DNA from: Bacteroidales bacterium UBA6377
Lineage (GTDB): Bacteria > Bacteroidota > Bacteroidia > Bacteroidales > UBA932
Direction: 5' to 3'
Length of the DNA stretch: 64,000 nt
Assembly: GCA_002438805.1 (NCBI GenBank)
Contig: DJQV01000023.1
Span: forward strand, 1,382-65,381
Under the pieces are notes generated by a model. It saw only the letters and a program-made list of their open reading frames with translations, did no database searches and was not told the origin of the DNA. Below, one piece after another: positions 26,138 through 34,863 of the stretch (position 1 is its first letter; each line of letters starts with the position of its first letter). A program made the translations under genes and the position numbers.

Positions 26138-26893
26138 TTACTTCTGATTGTTGTCACGACGCGGGCGACGGTCGTCACGACGTCCACGACGGTCACGATC
26201 ACGACCTCCGCGGTTCTGTCCGGCAGCCTGGGCGTTGGCAGCCGAGAGGGCGGCAGGAGTGAGATCCTGCTTGCCATAGCGCTCGCCGTTGCAGATCCAG
26301 ACCTTGATACCGAGAGTCCCGACCTTTGTGTGAGCCACCGCAAGAGCATAGTCTATGTCCGCACGGAATGTGTGGAGCGGCGTACGGCCTTCCTTGAACA
26401 TCTCGTTGCGTGCCATTTCGGCGCCGCCTACACGTCCGCTGATCTGCACCTTGATGCCTTCAGCGCCCACCCTCATGGTGTTGGCTACAGCCATCTTGAT
26501 AGCACGGCGATATGAGACGCGGCCTTCAATCTGGCGGGCGATGCTGTCCGCCACGATGTTGGCATCAACCTCAGGACGCTTGACCTCGAAAATGTTGATC
26601 TGTACATCCTTGCTGGTGACCTTCTTGAGCTCTTCCTTGAGTTTGTCCACCTCAGTGCCGCCCTTGCCGATGATGAAGCCCGGTCTTGCGGCATAGATGG
26701 TGACAGTGATGAGCTTGAGAGTCCTCTCGATGATGATCCTGCTGAGGCTTGCCTTGGCAAGACGCTTGCTGAGATACTTGCGGATCTCGTAGTCCTCCGC
26801 GATCTTCTCCGCATAGTTACCACCACACCAGTTAGAGTCCCAACCACGGGTGATACCGATTCTGTTGCTGATAGGATTTGTTTTCTGTCCCAT
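26138..26893 (-). CDS. rpsC: 30S ribosomal protein S3
   Basis: mRNA-entry protein of the 30S head. It shows MGQKTNPISNRIGITRGWDS, the KH domain with FIIGKGGTEVDKL and a C-terminal S3 domain (ISGRVGGAEMARNE). The last 35 residues are an Arg/Asp/Gly-rich tail (GGRDRDRRGRRDDRRPRRD). It is the last gene of its unit; rplP, which should follow, is 10 kb downstream. Confidence 0.97.
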   Translation of the reverse strand: MGQKTNPISNRIGITRGWDSNWCGGNYAEKIAEDYEIRKYLSKRLAKASLSRIIIERTLKLITVTIYAARPGFIIGKGGTEVDKLKEELKKVTSKDVQINIFEVKRPEVDANIVADSIARQIEGRVSYRRAIKMAVANTMRVGAEGIKVQISGRVGGAEMARNEMFKEGRTPLHTFRADIDYALAVAHTKVGTLGIKVWICNGERYGKQDLTPAALSAANAQAAGQNRGGRDRDRRGRRDDRRPRRDNNQK

Positions 26894-26894
26894 A

Positions 26895-27311
26895 TTACTT
26901 ATTCTCCACTGGTTGTTTTACATCAAGGATGACGGTGACGTGGTTGGAACGCTTGCGGATGCGGCCCGCACGGCCCTGAGGGCACGGACGGATACGCTTC
27001 AGCATACGGCCGCCATCGACCATGATGGTCTTGACGTACACATTGCCGTTGTCGAGCTCCTTGCTCTTGTCCGGATTCTTCGCTTCCCAGTTGGCGATGG
27101 CGCTGCGGAGAAGTTTCTCGAGACGGACGGACGCCTCTCTCTTCGAGAATTTCAGAAGATCGAGAGCGTGGTTGACCTCAACCCCACGCACTGTGTCTGC
27201 GACAAGTCGCATCTTGCGTGGAGATGACGGGGCATCATTCAGTTTGGCAACTGACGTAACCTTCTTCGCCTCCTTGAGGCGCTCGGCCATAAGTCTTTTA
27301 CGCTTTCCCAT
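26895..27311 (-). CDS. rplV: 50S ribosomal protein L22
   Basis: Tunnel-lining protein with the beta-hairpin region DGGRMLKRIRPCPQGRAGRI and the start-side LNDAPSSPRKMRLVADTVRG. It has 138 residues, one base upstream of rpsC. Confidence 0.97.
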   Translation of the reverse strand: MGKRKRLMAERLKEAKKVTSVAKLNDAPSSPRKMRLVADTVRGVEVNHALDLLKFSKREASVRLEKLLRSAIANWEAKNPDKSKELDNGNVYVKTIMVDGGRMLKRIRPCPQGRAGRIRKRSNHVTVILDVKQPVENK

Positions 27312-27319
27312 AATGATGA

Positions 27320-27592
27320 TTACTTCTTATTGTTACCTGAATGACCTCTGAATGTACGGGTAGGTGCGAACTCTCCGAGCTTGTGACCTACCATCTGCTC
27401 CGTAACGTAAACAGGGATAAACTTGTTTCCGTTATGGACGGCGATCGTGTGGCCGATGAAGTCAGGGGAGATCATGCTGGCACGTGACCAGGTCTTCACC
27501 ACTTCCTTCTTCTTGCTGCCATCATTCATCGCGATGACCCTCTTCTCGAGAGCCTCCTGAATATATGGACCTTTTCTTAATGAACGACTCAT
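27320..27592 (-). CDS. rpsS: 30S ribosomal protein S19
   Basis: Head protein next to S13. Motifs are MSRSLRKGPYIQEALEKRV, KTWSRASMISPDFIGHTIAV and HKLGEFAPTRTFRGH (90 residues). Confidence 0.97.
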   Translation of the reverse strand: MSRSLRKGPYIQEALEKRVIAMNDGSKKKEVVKTWSRASMISPDFIGHTIAVHNGNKFIPVYVTEQMVGHKLGEFAPTRTFRGHSGNNKK

Positions 27593-27614
27593 AATCTCTA
27601 AAGTTTAATTCCTG

Positions 27615-28439
27615 TTATTTCTTCCTTCTTTCAATGATGAACTTGTTTGAAGATGCCTTAGGATTACGTGTCTTGTAGCCCTTAGCCGGCAAGCCCTTGC
27701 GTGAGCGAGGGTGTCCACCGGAAGCACGGCCTTCACCACCACCCATCGGGTGATCGACCGGGTTCATCACGACGCCTCGGTTGTGAGGACGGATACCGAG
27801 CCAACGCCTGCGTCCCGCCTTGCCATGGCTCTCGAGGCTGTGGTCTGCATTTGAGACCTCACCTACGGTAGCGCGGCAGCTGACAAGCACCATACGTGTC
27901 TCGCCTGAAGGCAGGCGGAGAACAGCGTGGTTGCCCTCACGGGCGGCAAGCTGTGCGAAAGTACCGGCGGAACGTGCCATTGCGGCGCCCTGACCCGGAC
28001 GAAGCTCGATATTGTGTACGAGAGTACCTACAGGAATTTCGGAGAGAGGGAGAGCGTTACCGACCTCCGGAGCGACTCCGCTTCCGGAAGCGATCACCTG
28101 ACCCACCTTGAGTCCCTTAGGAGCGATGATATACCTCTTCTCACCGTCTTGATACTGCACAAGGGCGATACGGGCGCTGCGGTTAGGATCGTACTCGATG
28201 GTGAGCACTTCTGCAGTGCAGTTGTCCTTGTCGCGGCGGAAGTCGATGATACGGTACATCCTCTTGTGTCCGCCACCTCTGTAGCGTACAGTCATCTGGC
28301 CCGTATTGTTGCGTCCGCCGGTGCTCTTGAGAGGCTCGATCAATGATTTCTGAGGCTTCTTGGCGGTGATGTCGTCAAACGCGCTGATCACCTTGTTCCT
28401 CTGGCCCGGGGTTACCGGTTTGAATTTTCTTACTGCCAT
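27615..28439 (-). CDS. rplB: 50S ribosomal protein L2
   Basis: Peptidyl-transferase-centre protein of 274 residues. Signatures are TGGRNNTGQMTVRYRGGGHK, ARSAGTFAQLAAREG and NPVDHPMGGGEGRASGGHPR, including the conserved His. Confidence 0.98.
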   Translation of the reverse strand: MAVRKFKPVTPGQRNKVISAFDDITAKKPQKSLIEPLKSTGGRNNTGQMTVRYRGGGHKRMYRIIDFRRDKDNCTAEVLTIEYDPNRSARIALVQYQDGEKRYIIAPKGLKVGQVIASGSGVAPEVGNALPLSEIPVGTLVHNIELRPGQGAAMARSAGTFAQLAAREGNHAVLRLPSGETRMVLVSCRATVGEVSNADHSLESHGKAGRRRWLGIRPHNRGVVMNPVDHPMGGGEGRASGGHPRSRKGLPAKGYKTRNPKASSNKFIIERRKK

Positions 28440-28453
28440 TGTCTTGCCCTCCC

Positions 28454-28744
28454 TTAAATGTTAGCGTAAAAATCAATCTTGTCCTCACCTGCAAGGGTCA
28501 CATAGGCCTTCTTGAAGTGATTCATGCGGCCGCGGAGGATGCCGGCCTTGGTGTAGCGGCTCTTCCTCTTGCCGTGGTAATTGACGGTGTTGACTGCAGC
28601 GACGGAGACGTTGTACATCTTCTCCACTGCGTCCTTGATCTGAAGCTTGTTGGCTTCACGGTCAACGATGAAGCCGTAACGGTTCAACTTTTCGCCCTGT
28701 TCCGTCAGCTTCTCTGTTATGATTGGCTTAATAATGATTCCCAT
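28454..28744 (-). CDS. rplW: 50S ribosomal protein L23
   Basis: Exit-site protein that docks trigger factor and SRP. It starts MGIIIKPIITEKLTEQG and contains YGFIVDREANKLQIKDAVEK. It has 96 residues. Confidence 0.96.
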   Translation of the reverse strand: MGIIIKPIITEKLTEQGEKLNRYGFIVDREANKLQIKDAVEKMYNVSVAAVNTVNYHGKRKSRYTKAGILRGRMNHFKKAYVTLAGEDKIDFYANI

Positions 28745-28756
28745 CTTCGTGTTCTT

Positions 28757-29386
28757 TTAGCGCATGTTTCTCTGTGCGAGGACATCCTGTACGCCGTCCA
28801 CAAGGACAAGCTTGTTGGCGTTCATGATCGTGTAGGTGCAGACCTCATCGACTGAAACGACATCCACATACGGAAGGTTGCGTGATGAAAGATAGATATT
28901 GGTGGAGTTCTGTGGAAGCACATAGAGGACTTTACGGTCACCGGCGCCGATGGCTTTGGTGATGTTGATCATGTCCTTGGTCTTAGGTGCGTCCAGTGAG
29001 AACGGCTCGACAACGATGATGGCATTCTCCGCAGCCTTGTATGAAAGTGCTGACCTGCGGGCGAGGGCCTTCAGTTTCTTGTTGAGCTTATTGTGATAGA
29101 AACGTGGAACAGGTCCGAACACACGGCCTCCACCTACAAAAATGTTGGACTTGAGGCTTCCGTGACGGGCTCCGCCGCCACCTTTCTGACGCCCGAGCTT
29201 CTTGGTGCTGTGGGCGTTCTCGCTGCGGTCCTTGGTCTTGGCGTTGCCATGACGCTGGTTGGCGAGATACTGGATGACATCGAGATAGATGGCGTGATCA
29301 TTCGGCTGCACGCCGAATACGCCCTCCTCAAGAGTAACCTTCTTTCCGGATTCGGTTCCGTCAATCTTTAATACTGATAATTCCAT
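28757..29386 (-). CDS. rplD: 50S ribosomal protein L4
   Basis: Tunnel protein of 209 residues. It contains RQKGGGGARHGSLKSNIFVGG (family RQKGTGRAR loop) and the C-terminal domain LPYVDVVSVDEVCTYTIM. Confidence 0.97.
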   Translation of the reverse strand: MELSVLKIDGTESGKKVTLEEGVFGVQPNDHAIYLDVIQYLANQRHGNAKTKDRSENAHSTKKLGRQKGGGGARHGSLKSNIFVGGGRVFGPVPRFYHNKLNKKLKALARRSALSYKAAENAIIVVEPFSLDAPKTKDMINITKAIGAGDRKVLYVLPQNSTNIYLSSRNLPYVDVVSVDEVCTYTIMNANKLVLVDGVQDVLAQRNMR

Positions 29387-29390
29387 ACTC

Positions 29391-30017
29391 TTAAGCCTCC
29401 AAAATTACATAAGAACCCTTGGCTCCCGGAACGGAACCCTTGACGACGATGAGGTTGTTCTCAGGGATCACCTTGACCACCTGAAGGTTCTCGACCTTCA
29501 CTCTCTCGTTGCCCATGTGACCTGCCATGCGCATCCCCGGAAGGACACGTGAAGGCCATGAAGATGCACCCATGGAACCAGGGTGACGAAGGCGGTTGTG
29601 CTGACCGTGGGTCTGTCCGCCGACGCCGGCAAAGCCGTGACGGTGAACTACGCCCTGGAAGCCCCTACCCTTAGAGGTGCCGATGACATCGACGAAGGCG
29701 ACGTCCTCGGTGAAGATGTCGGCCACGGTGAACTTGTCACCGAGCTTCGGCTCTCCGGCGAAGTCCGCCTTGAACTCGACGAGCTTGCGCATAGGAGCGA
29801 CACCTGCCTTTTTGAAATGCCCCATCAGAGGCGCGCTGGCGTGCTTTTCAGTCGTTTCGTCATAGGCAAGCTGTACAGCGGCATAGCCGTCTTTTTCTAC
29901 TGTACGGAGCTGCGTAACAACGCACGGGCCAGCCTCGATAACGGTGCATGGCATGTTCTTGCCATCAGCACCGAAAACGGAAGTCATTCCGATTTTCTTT
30001 CCAATTAATCCAGGCAT
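29391..30017 (-). CDS. rplC: 50S ribosomal protein L3
   Basis: Assembly-initiating large-subunit protein, 208 residues: MPGLIGKKIGMTSVF, GTSKGRGFQGVVHRHGFAG and GMRMAGHMGNERV. It is the first gene of this unit. rpsJ, normally upstream, is absent, so the cluster is also broken here. Confidence 0.97.
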   Translation of the reverse strand: MPGLIGKKIGMTSVFGADGKNMPCTVIEAGPCVVTQLRTVEKDGYAAVQLAYDETTEKHASAPLMGHFKKAGVAPMRKLVEFKADFAGEPKLGDKFTVADIFTEDVAFVDVIGTSKGRGFQGVVHRHGFAGVGGQTHGQHNRLRHPGSMGASSWPSRVLPGMRMAGHMGNERVKVENLQVVKVIPENNLIVVKGSVPGAKGSYVILEA

Positions 30018-30077
30018 TGGTTGTTCAATTAATTGTTTATAAATACTTTACAAGTAACCGCATATTTTTGCGGGCTG

Positions 30078-30109
30078 CAAATATACAACTTATTCCGCTT
30101 ATTTCCAAA
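30078..30109 (-). promoter_or_regulatory. Promoter of the rplC-rpsC unit
   Basis: Minus strand: TTTG (30106-30109), a 20-nt spacer and TATATTTG (30078-30085). A perfect match, about 60 bases before rplC. Confidence 0.82.
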
Positions 30110-30145
30110 AACTTGAGTTTCGATTTTATTTTGTAATTTTGCGAT

Positions 30146-30943
30146 ATGGTTCTGGGAATGCTGGGATTTCTGCACTTCACGCTGGTCGACCTTTTGGACA
30201 TCCTGATGGTCGCGCTGGTGATTTATTTCATATTCCGGTGCATCCAGGGTTCCACGGCCATAAACATCTTCATCGCCATCATCATCGTGCTGGTGGTCAG
30301 GATTGTCGCCAACGCGCTGGGGCTGAAGATGGTGTCCGCCCTGCTGGGGACTCTCATCGATGTCGGCGCGATAGCGCTGATAGTGATATTCCAGCCGGAA
30401 ATAAGGCGGTTTCTGAACTCGCTAGGGCGGAAAGCCGGCGACTCTCTGGAAAAGAGGCCCCTACTGATGAAACTGATCACGGGAAAAGGCAGCGAGAGCG
30501 TGGACAGCCGGGCCGTGTCCGAGATAGCCCAGGCATGCAAGGAGATGTCGGACCAGAAGACCGGAGCGCTCATACTGATCCGCCGCAAGGACTCGCTCGA
30601 AGATATCATCGCGACAGGCGACATCATGGATGCGCAGATCAGCAGCCGGCTGATAATGAACATATTCTTCAAGAATTCCCCGCTGCACGACGGAGCGATG
30701 GTCATCGGTGACAGCCGCATAATAGCGGCCCGCTGCACCCTGCCCATCACCGACCGCAGCGACCTCCCGGCACAATACGGGATGAGGCACAAGGCGGCCA
30801 TCGGCGTGTCGGAGCAGTGTGATGCGGACGTGGTGGTGGTGAGCGAGGAGACGGGCGCCATCTCGTTCGTGCGGGGCGGGGTCATCAGGAGAATTGACAG
30901 CATAAACAACCTTAAACTTCTTCTCGGGGAGAAAACTGAATGA
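30146..30943 (+). CDS. cdaA: Diadenylate cyclase CdaA
   Basis: Membrane-bound enzyme making the second messenger cyclic di-AMP from two ATP. Three N-terminal helices (about 10-85) precede a DAC domain with the catalytic motifs HDGAMVIGD and GMRHKAAIG (family DGA and RHRxA). It has 265 residues. A -7 box TAATTTTG (30134-30141) ends four bases before this ATG, so the mRNA may be leaderless or the ATG at 30158 may be used. Its stop overlaps mutS2 by four bases. Confidence 0.94.
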   Translation: MVLGMLGFLHFTLVDLLDILMVALVIYFIFRCIQGSTAINIFIAIIIVLVVRIVANALGLKMVSALLGTLIDVGAIALIVIFQPEIRRFLNSLGRKAGDSLEKRPLLMKLITGKGSESVDSRAVSEIAQACKEMSDQKTGALILIRRKDSLEDIIATGDIMDAQISSRLIMNIFFKNSPLHDGAMVIGDSRIIAARCTLPITDRSDLPAQYGMRHKAAIGVSEQCDADVVVVSEETGAISFVRGGVIRRIDSINNLKLLLGEKTE

Positions 30944-33399
30944 TAAACCAGGGACTGGAAGCCAAGCTCGGCTTTGACAAGATACGCAGGATCATATCGG
31001 ACAGATGTCTGACAGACTATGCCGCGGACAGGGTGGAGAAGGAAGAGTTCACCACAGACCGCAGCTCCATCATGACGCGCCTCGCCCTGACGGACGAGAT
31101 GCGGCTGATCATGATGTTCGAGGACAGTTTCCCTACTACAGGCTACATTGACGCCGTCCCGTTTCTGGAGCCGCTGCTCAAGGCCGGCTCATCGATAGAC
31201 ACCCTCTCTCTGGCCAAACTCAAGACCGCCACAGACACCATCCGAAAGATCCTGCATTTCTTCGGGGGCATCAAGGACGGGGTCTATCCGAGGCTGAAGA
31301 GGATGGCCGGGAGTGTCAACTCTTTCCCGGAGATACAGCGCAGGATAGAAAGCATACTTGACAAATACGGGGACATCAAGGACTCGGCCTCCGACAGGCT
31401 GCTTGAGCTCAGAGGCGCGATACGCAGCCGGGAGGCGTCGCTCTCGAAGAGAGCGGGGGCCGTGCTGCGCAAGGCCCAGGAGGACGGCATAGCCGACTCC
31501 GACGCCTCCGTCTGCATCCGCGACGGGAAGTTCCTGATCCCGGTAAGCTCCTCGGCCAAGCGCAAGCTCCCTGGCTTCGTCTACGACGAGTCGGCCTCCG
31601 GGAAGACCACCTTTATCGAGCCTGCGGAAATAGTGGAGCTGGAGAATGAGCTGATCGCCCTGCACTTCGAAGAAGAGAGGGAAATCCGCAAGATTCTCTT
31701 CGAGTTCACGGAATTCCTCCGCCCATATATCCCAGAACTTCTCTCGGGAGCGAAATTCCTCGGCGAGATCGACTTCCTCATGGCCAAGGCCCAGACGGCT
31801 CTGGACTTCATCGCGGGAGTCCCGGTAATCTCCGAAGAAGGCGCCGTGGAGCTGCGCAAGGCCCGACATCCTCTGCTGGAGAAGGCCCTGCGTGCAGAAG
31901 GACGGAACATGGTGCCGCTCACCATCACCCTCAGCCCCAAGAAGCGCATACTTCTGATATCCGGCCCTAACGCAGGGGGTAAATCGGTATGTCTCAAGAC
32001 GATGGGGCTGCTCCAGTATATGTTCCAGTGGGGCATGCTCATCCCGACTTCCGAGACCTCCGAGATGATGATATTCGACCGCATCTTCGTCAGCATCGGC
32101 GATGACCAGAACATAGAGAGCGACCTGAGCACATACAGTTCTTTCCTGTCCCAGATGAGGGAGATGCTCTCCTGCGCGGACGAGAAGACCCTGGTGCTCA
32201 TCGACGAGTTCGGCTCAGGCACGGAGCCCGCCGCCGGCGGCGCCATAGCCGAGGCCATCCTGAGCGAGATGGACCGCAGGGGCGTCTACGGAGTCATCAC
32301 GACCCACTACACCAATCTCAAACTCTACGCATCAGGGCCTGACACCCGCGTCATCAACGGGGCGATGCTCTACGACGCCGCCAAGATAGAGCCCCTCTTC
32401 AAGCTCGAGATCGGGCTCCCCGGCAACTCCTTCGCATTTGAGCTTGCACGCAAGATGCGTCTGCCTGAGAGCATCGTCAAGGATGCCGAGAGACGTGCCG
32501 GAGAGGAGTTTGTCGGCATCGAGCGCAACCTGCGCAAGATAGCCCGCAACCGCAAGGCCCTGGACGAGAAGCTCCAGAAAGTCAAGAACAGCGACAAGGC
32601 CCTGACAGGACTCACAGAGAAATACCAGAAAGAACTGGAGGACATCAAGAGCCTGCGCGAATCCATCATCTCCTCCGCCATGCAGGAAGCCGAGCAGATC
32701 GTCAAGGGAGCCGGCAAGCAGGTCGAGAAGACCATCCGCGACATACGGCAGGCCCAGGCGGAGAAGACTCAGACCAAGGAGGCAAGGGAAGAACTCCAGG
32801 GATTCCTCGGAGCACTGGAGAAGCGCAAAGAGAAAGAAGGCCGCAACAAGGAAGACTACATAGACCGCAAACTCGCCTCCCTGCAGAAACGCGTCAAGAA
32901 GAAAGACACGGACGAGCGCGAGCAGAAGAGCGCGCCGCTCAAGGTCGGGGAGAAAGTCCGGATCAAGGACAACGGTCTGGTCGGGGAGGTCTCGAAGATC
33001 TCCAACAAGGCCGTGACCGTTATCGTGGGCAACATCAGTTCCACCATGTCCCCGGACAAAGTGGAGCGCATATCGTCCAACGAGTTCCGGGAAGCCGCAC
33101 GCAAAGAATTCAAGCCCGCCGAGCAGAAGGTGGACAGTTCGCTCACGGACCGCAGGCTCAATTTCTCCCCCGAACTGGACATCCGCGGCGAAAGGCTCTC
33201 CGATGCACTCAACATAGTGGCAAGGTACATCGATGACGCCGTGATGCTCAACATCGGCACAGTGAGGATCATCCACGGCAAGGGCTCCGGCGTGCTGAGG
33301 GAAGAGATCCAGAAATACCTCAGGTCCATCCCGGGACTGGAAGTTTCCGACGAGGACATACGCAACGGCGGGACAGGAGTCACAATCGTCAAACTATGA
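30940..33399 (+). CDS. mutS2: Endonuclease MutS2
   Basis: MutS-family ATPase with a nuclease tail. It acts against recombination and, in some bacteria, on collided ribosomes. It has core and lever domains (1-300), the ATPase with Walker A SGPNAGGKS (342-349) and Walker B LVLIDEFGSGTEP, a long coiled coil (about 520-650), a KOW-like segment, and a C-terminal Smr nuclease domain (LDIRGERL and IIHGKGSGVLREEI). It has 819 residues and no N-terminal mismatch-binding domain. Confidence 0.96.
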   Translation: MINQGLEAKLGFDKIRRIISDRCLTDYAADRVEKEEFTTDRSSIMTRLALTDEMRLIMMFEDSFPTTGYIDAVPFLEPLLKAGSSIDTLSLAKLKTATDTIRKILHFFGGIKDGVYPRLKRMAGSVNSFPEIQRRIESILDKYGDIKDSASDRLLELRGAIRSREASLSKRAGAVLRKAQEDGIADSDASVCIRDGKFLIPVSSSAKRKLPGFVYDESASGKTTFIEPAEIVELENELIALHFEEEREIRKILFEFTEFLRPYIPELLSGAKFLGEIDFLMAKAQTALDFIAGVPVISEEGAVELRKARHPLLEKALRAEGRNMVPLTITLSPKKRILLISGPNAGGKSVCLKTMGLLQYMFQWGMLIPTSETSEMMIFDRIFVSIGDDQNIESDLSTYSSFLSQMREMLSCADEKTLVLIDEFGSGTEPAAGGAIAEAILSEMDRRGVYGVITTHYTNLKLYASGPDTRVINGAMLYDAAKIEPLFKLEIGLPGNSFAFELARKMRLPESIVKDAERRAGEEFVGIERNLRKIARNRKALDEKLQKVKNSDKALTGLTEKYQKELEDIKSLRESIISSAMQEAEQIVKGAGKQVEKTIRDIRQAQAEKTQTKEAREELQGFLGALEKRKEKEGRNKEDYIDRKLASLQKRVKKKDTDEREQKSAPLKVGEKVRIKDNGLVGEVSKISNKAVTVIVGNISSTMSPDKVERISSNEFREAARKEFKPAEQKVDSSLTDRRLNFSPELDIRGERLSDALNIVARYIDDAVMLNIGTVRIIHGKGSGVLREEIQKYLRSIPGLEVSDEDIRNGGTGVTIVKL

Positions 33400-33779
33400 A
33401 AACAGGCAGGCAGATTACCGGACGCAGAGGTGAGGAGGAGGCGTGCCGCTATCTGCGCAACAGGGGCCACGAAATAATCCGACGCAACTGGAGAAGCGGC
33501 CACCTGGAGATAGACATCATAACCCTCGACTCCGAAGGGCTGCACATAGTGGAGGTTAAGAGCCGCCGGATACCCTCAGCGGCAGAACCCCAGGCAAATG
33601 TGGACAGCCGCAAGATGCGCCGGCTCACCACCGCCGCCAATGCTTTCCTTAACTCTGAGGCCCGCAGCACGCTTCCCGCCGACTTGGAAGTGTTCTTCGA
33701 TGTGGTGAGCGTGCTCTTCGATGGCCCAAAGTTTGAAATAGAATACTACCCACAAGCTTTTATACCACAATATGCTTAA
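33396..33779 (+). CDS. yraN: UPF0102 (YraN) family endonuclease-like protein
   Basis: Small PD-(D/E)XK-fold protein of 127 residues. It shows RRGEEEACRYLRNRGHEII, RNWRSGHLEIDIITLD and IVEVKSRR, the nuclease-like core with Glu-Asp and Glu-x-Lys. The biological role is not settled; DNA processing is presumed. It overlaps both neighbours. Confidence 0.9.
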   Translation: MKTGRQITGRRGEEEACRYLRNRGHEIIRRNWRSGHLEIDIITLDSEGLHIVEVKSRRIPSAAEPQANVDSRKMRRLTTAANAFLNSEARSTLPADLEVFFDVVSVLFDGPKFEIEYYPQAFIPQYA

Positions 33780-34863
33780 TAACCATCTATACTGCATAAT
33801 CATGGCCGGAGGGTCAGGCTCCAGATTCTGGCCCATCAGCAGGGCTGACCGCCCCAAACAGTTCCTGGATTTCACAGCGGAGGGACGGTCTTTCCTGAGG
33901 TTCACCTTCGACAGGATGAAAGCCGTCATCCCGGAAGAGAACATAATAGTCGTATCGCTCCCGAGATACCGGGAACTCATCAGACAGCAGCTCCCGGAAC
34001 TCCGGGACGGAAACCTGCTTCTGGAGCCGTATAGCCGCAACACTGCCCCCTGCCTGACTTATGCGACATACACAATCCTCAAGCGCGACCCTGACGCGGT
34101 GACAGCAGTGACCCCGTCCGACCTGATAATCAACAAGCACGACATCTTCAACGAGACACTCTCCAACGCCCTCGCCTATGCTGCCGGCTCGGACGCGCTG
34201 ATCACCCTTGGTGTCGTCCCGACAAGACCCGACCCGAATTTCGGATACATCCAGATGGCCGGGGCCGCAGAGGACGGCAGGCCGGTCAAAGTCAAGACTT
34301 TCACAGAGAAGCCGGACACCCAACTTGCCCGGGTTTTCATGGAGACCGGGGAGTTTCTGTGGAACTCGGGAATCTTCGTCTGGAGAGCCTCGGCAATCCG
34401 GCAGGCACTGGAAAAATATGCCCCGGAGATCACCAATCTCTGGGCCGGCTGGCAGGAAGCTCTCGGTTCGGAGAGCGAACAGGAATTTCTCGAGAGAATC
34501 TACACCGACATGCCGCGCACTTCCATCGACTACGCCGTGATGGAAAAGACGGACAACGCCTGGGTCTACCCGGCCAAGTTTCGCTGGGCTGACATCGGCA
34601 ACTGGGAGTCTCTCTATGACTATCTCGCCCACCACGATGAGAACGGGAACGCGATGAACCTTGTCAACAAGGGATTGATAAAAGAGTGCAAGGACAATAT
34701 AGTCTACTCGGGCAACCATGGTAAACTACTGGCCATAAGAGGATTGGAAAACTTTATCGTCATCGACACCAAGGATGTGCTGATGATATGCCCCCGGGAC
34801 GAGGAAAAGCTTCAGGACTTCCTGTCAAGCCTGGCGATGCCGGAATTTGAAGAATACAGATAA
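33772..34863 (+). CDS. manC: Mannose-1-phosphate guanylyltransferase
   Basis: Makes GDP-mannose from mannose-1-phosphate and GTP for fucose and mannose glycans. The nucleotidyltransferase signature is IMAGGSGSRFWPISRADRPKQF; later motifs are EPYSRNTAPCL, PSDLIINKHD, FTEKPD and WNSGIFVWRAS. At 363 residues it lacks the phosphomannose-isomerase domain of bifunctional ManC. It overlaps the end of yraN by eight bases. Confidence 0.92.
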   Translation: MLNNHLYCIIMAGGSGSRFWPISRADRPKQFLDFTAEGRSFLRFTFDRMKAVIPEENIIVVSLPRYRELIRQQLPELRDGNLLLEPYSRNTAPCLTYATYTILKRDPDAVTAVTPSDLIINKHDIFNETLSNALAYAAGSDALITLGVVPTRPDPNFGYIQMAGAAEDGRPVKVKTFTEKPDTQLARVFMETGEFLWNSGIFVWRASAIRQALEKYAPEITNLWAGWQEALGSESEQEFLERIYTDMPRTSIDYAVMEKTDNAWVYPAKFRWADIGNWESLYDYLAHHDENGNAMNLVNKGLIKECKDNIVYSGNHGKLLAIRGLENFIVIDTKDVLMICPRDEEKLQDFLSSLAMPEFEEYR

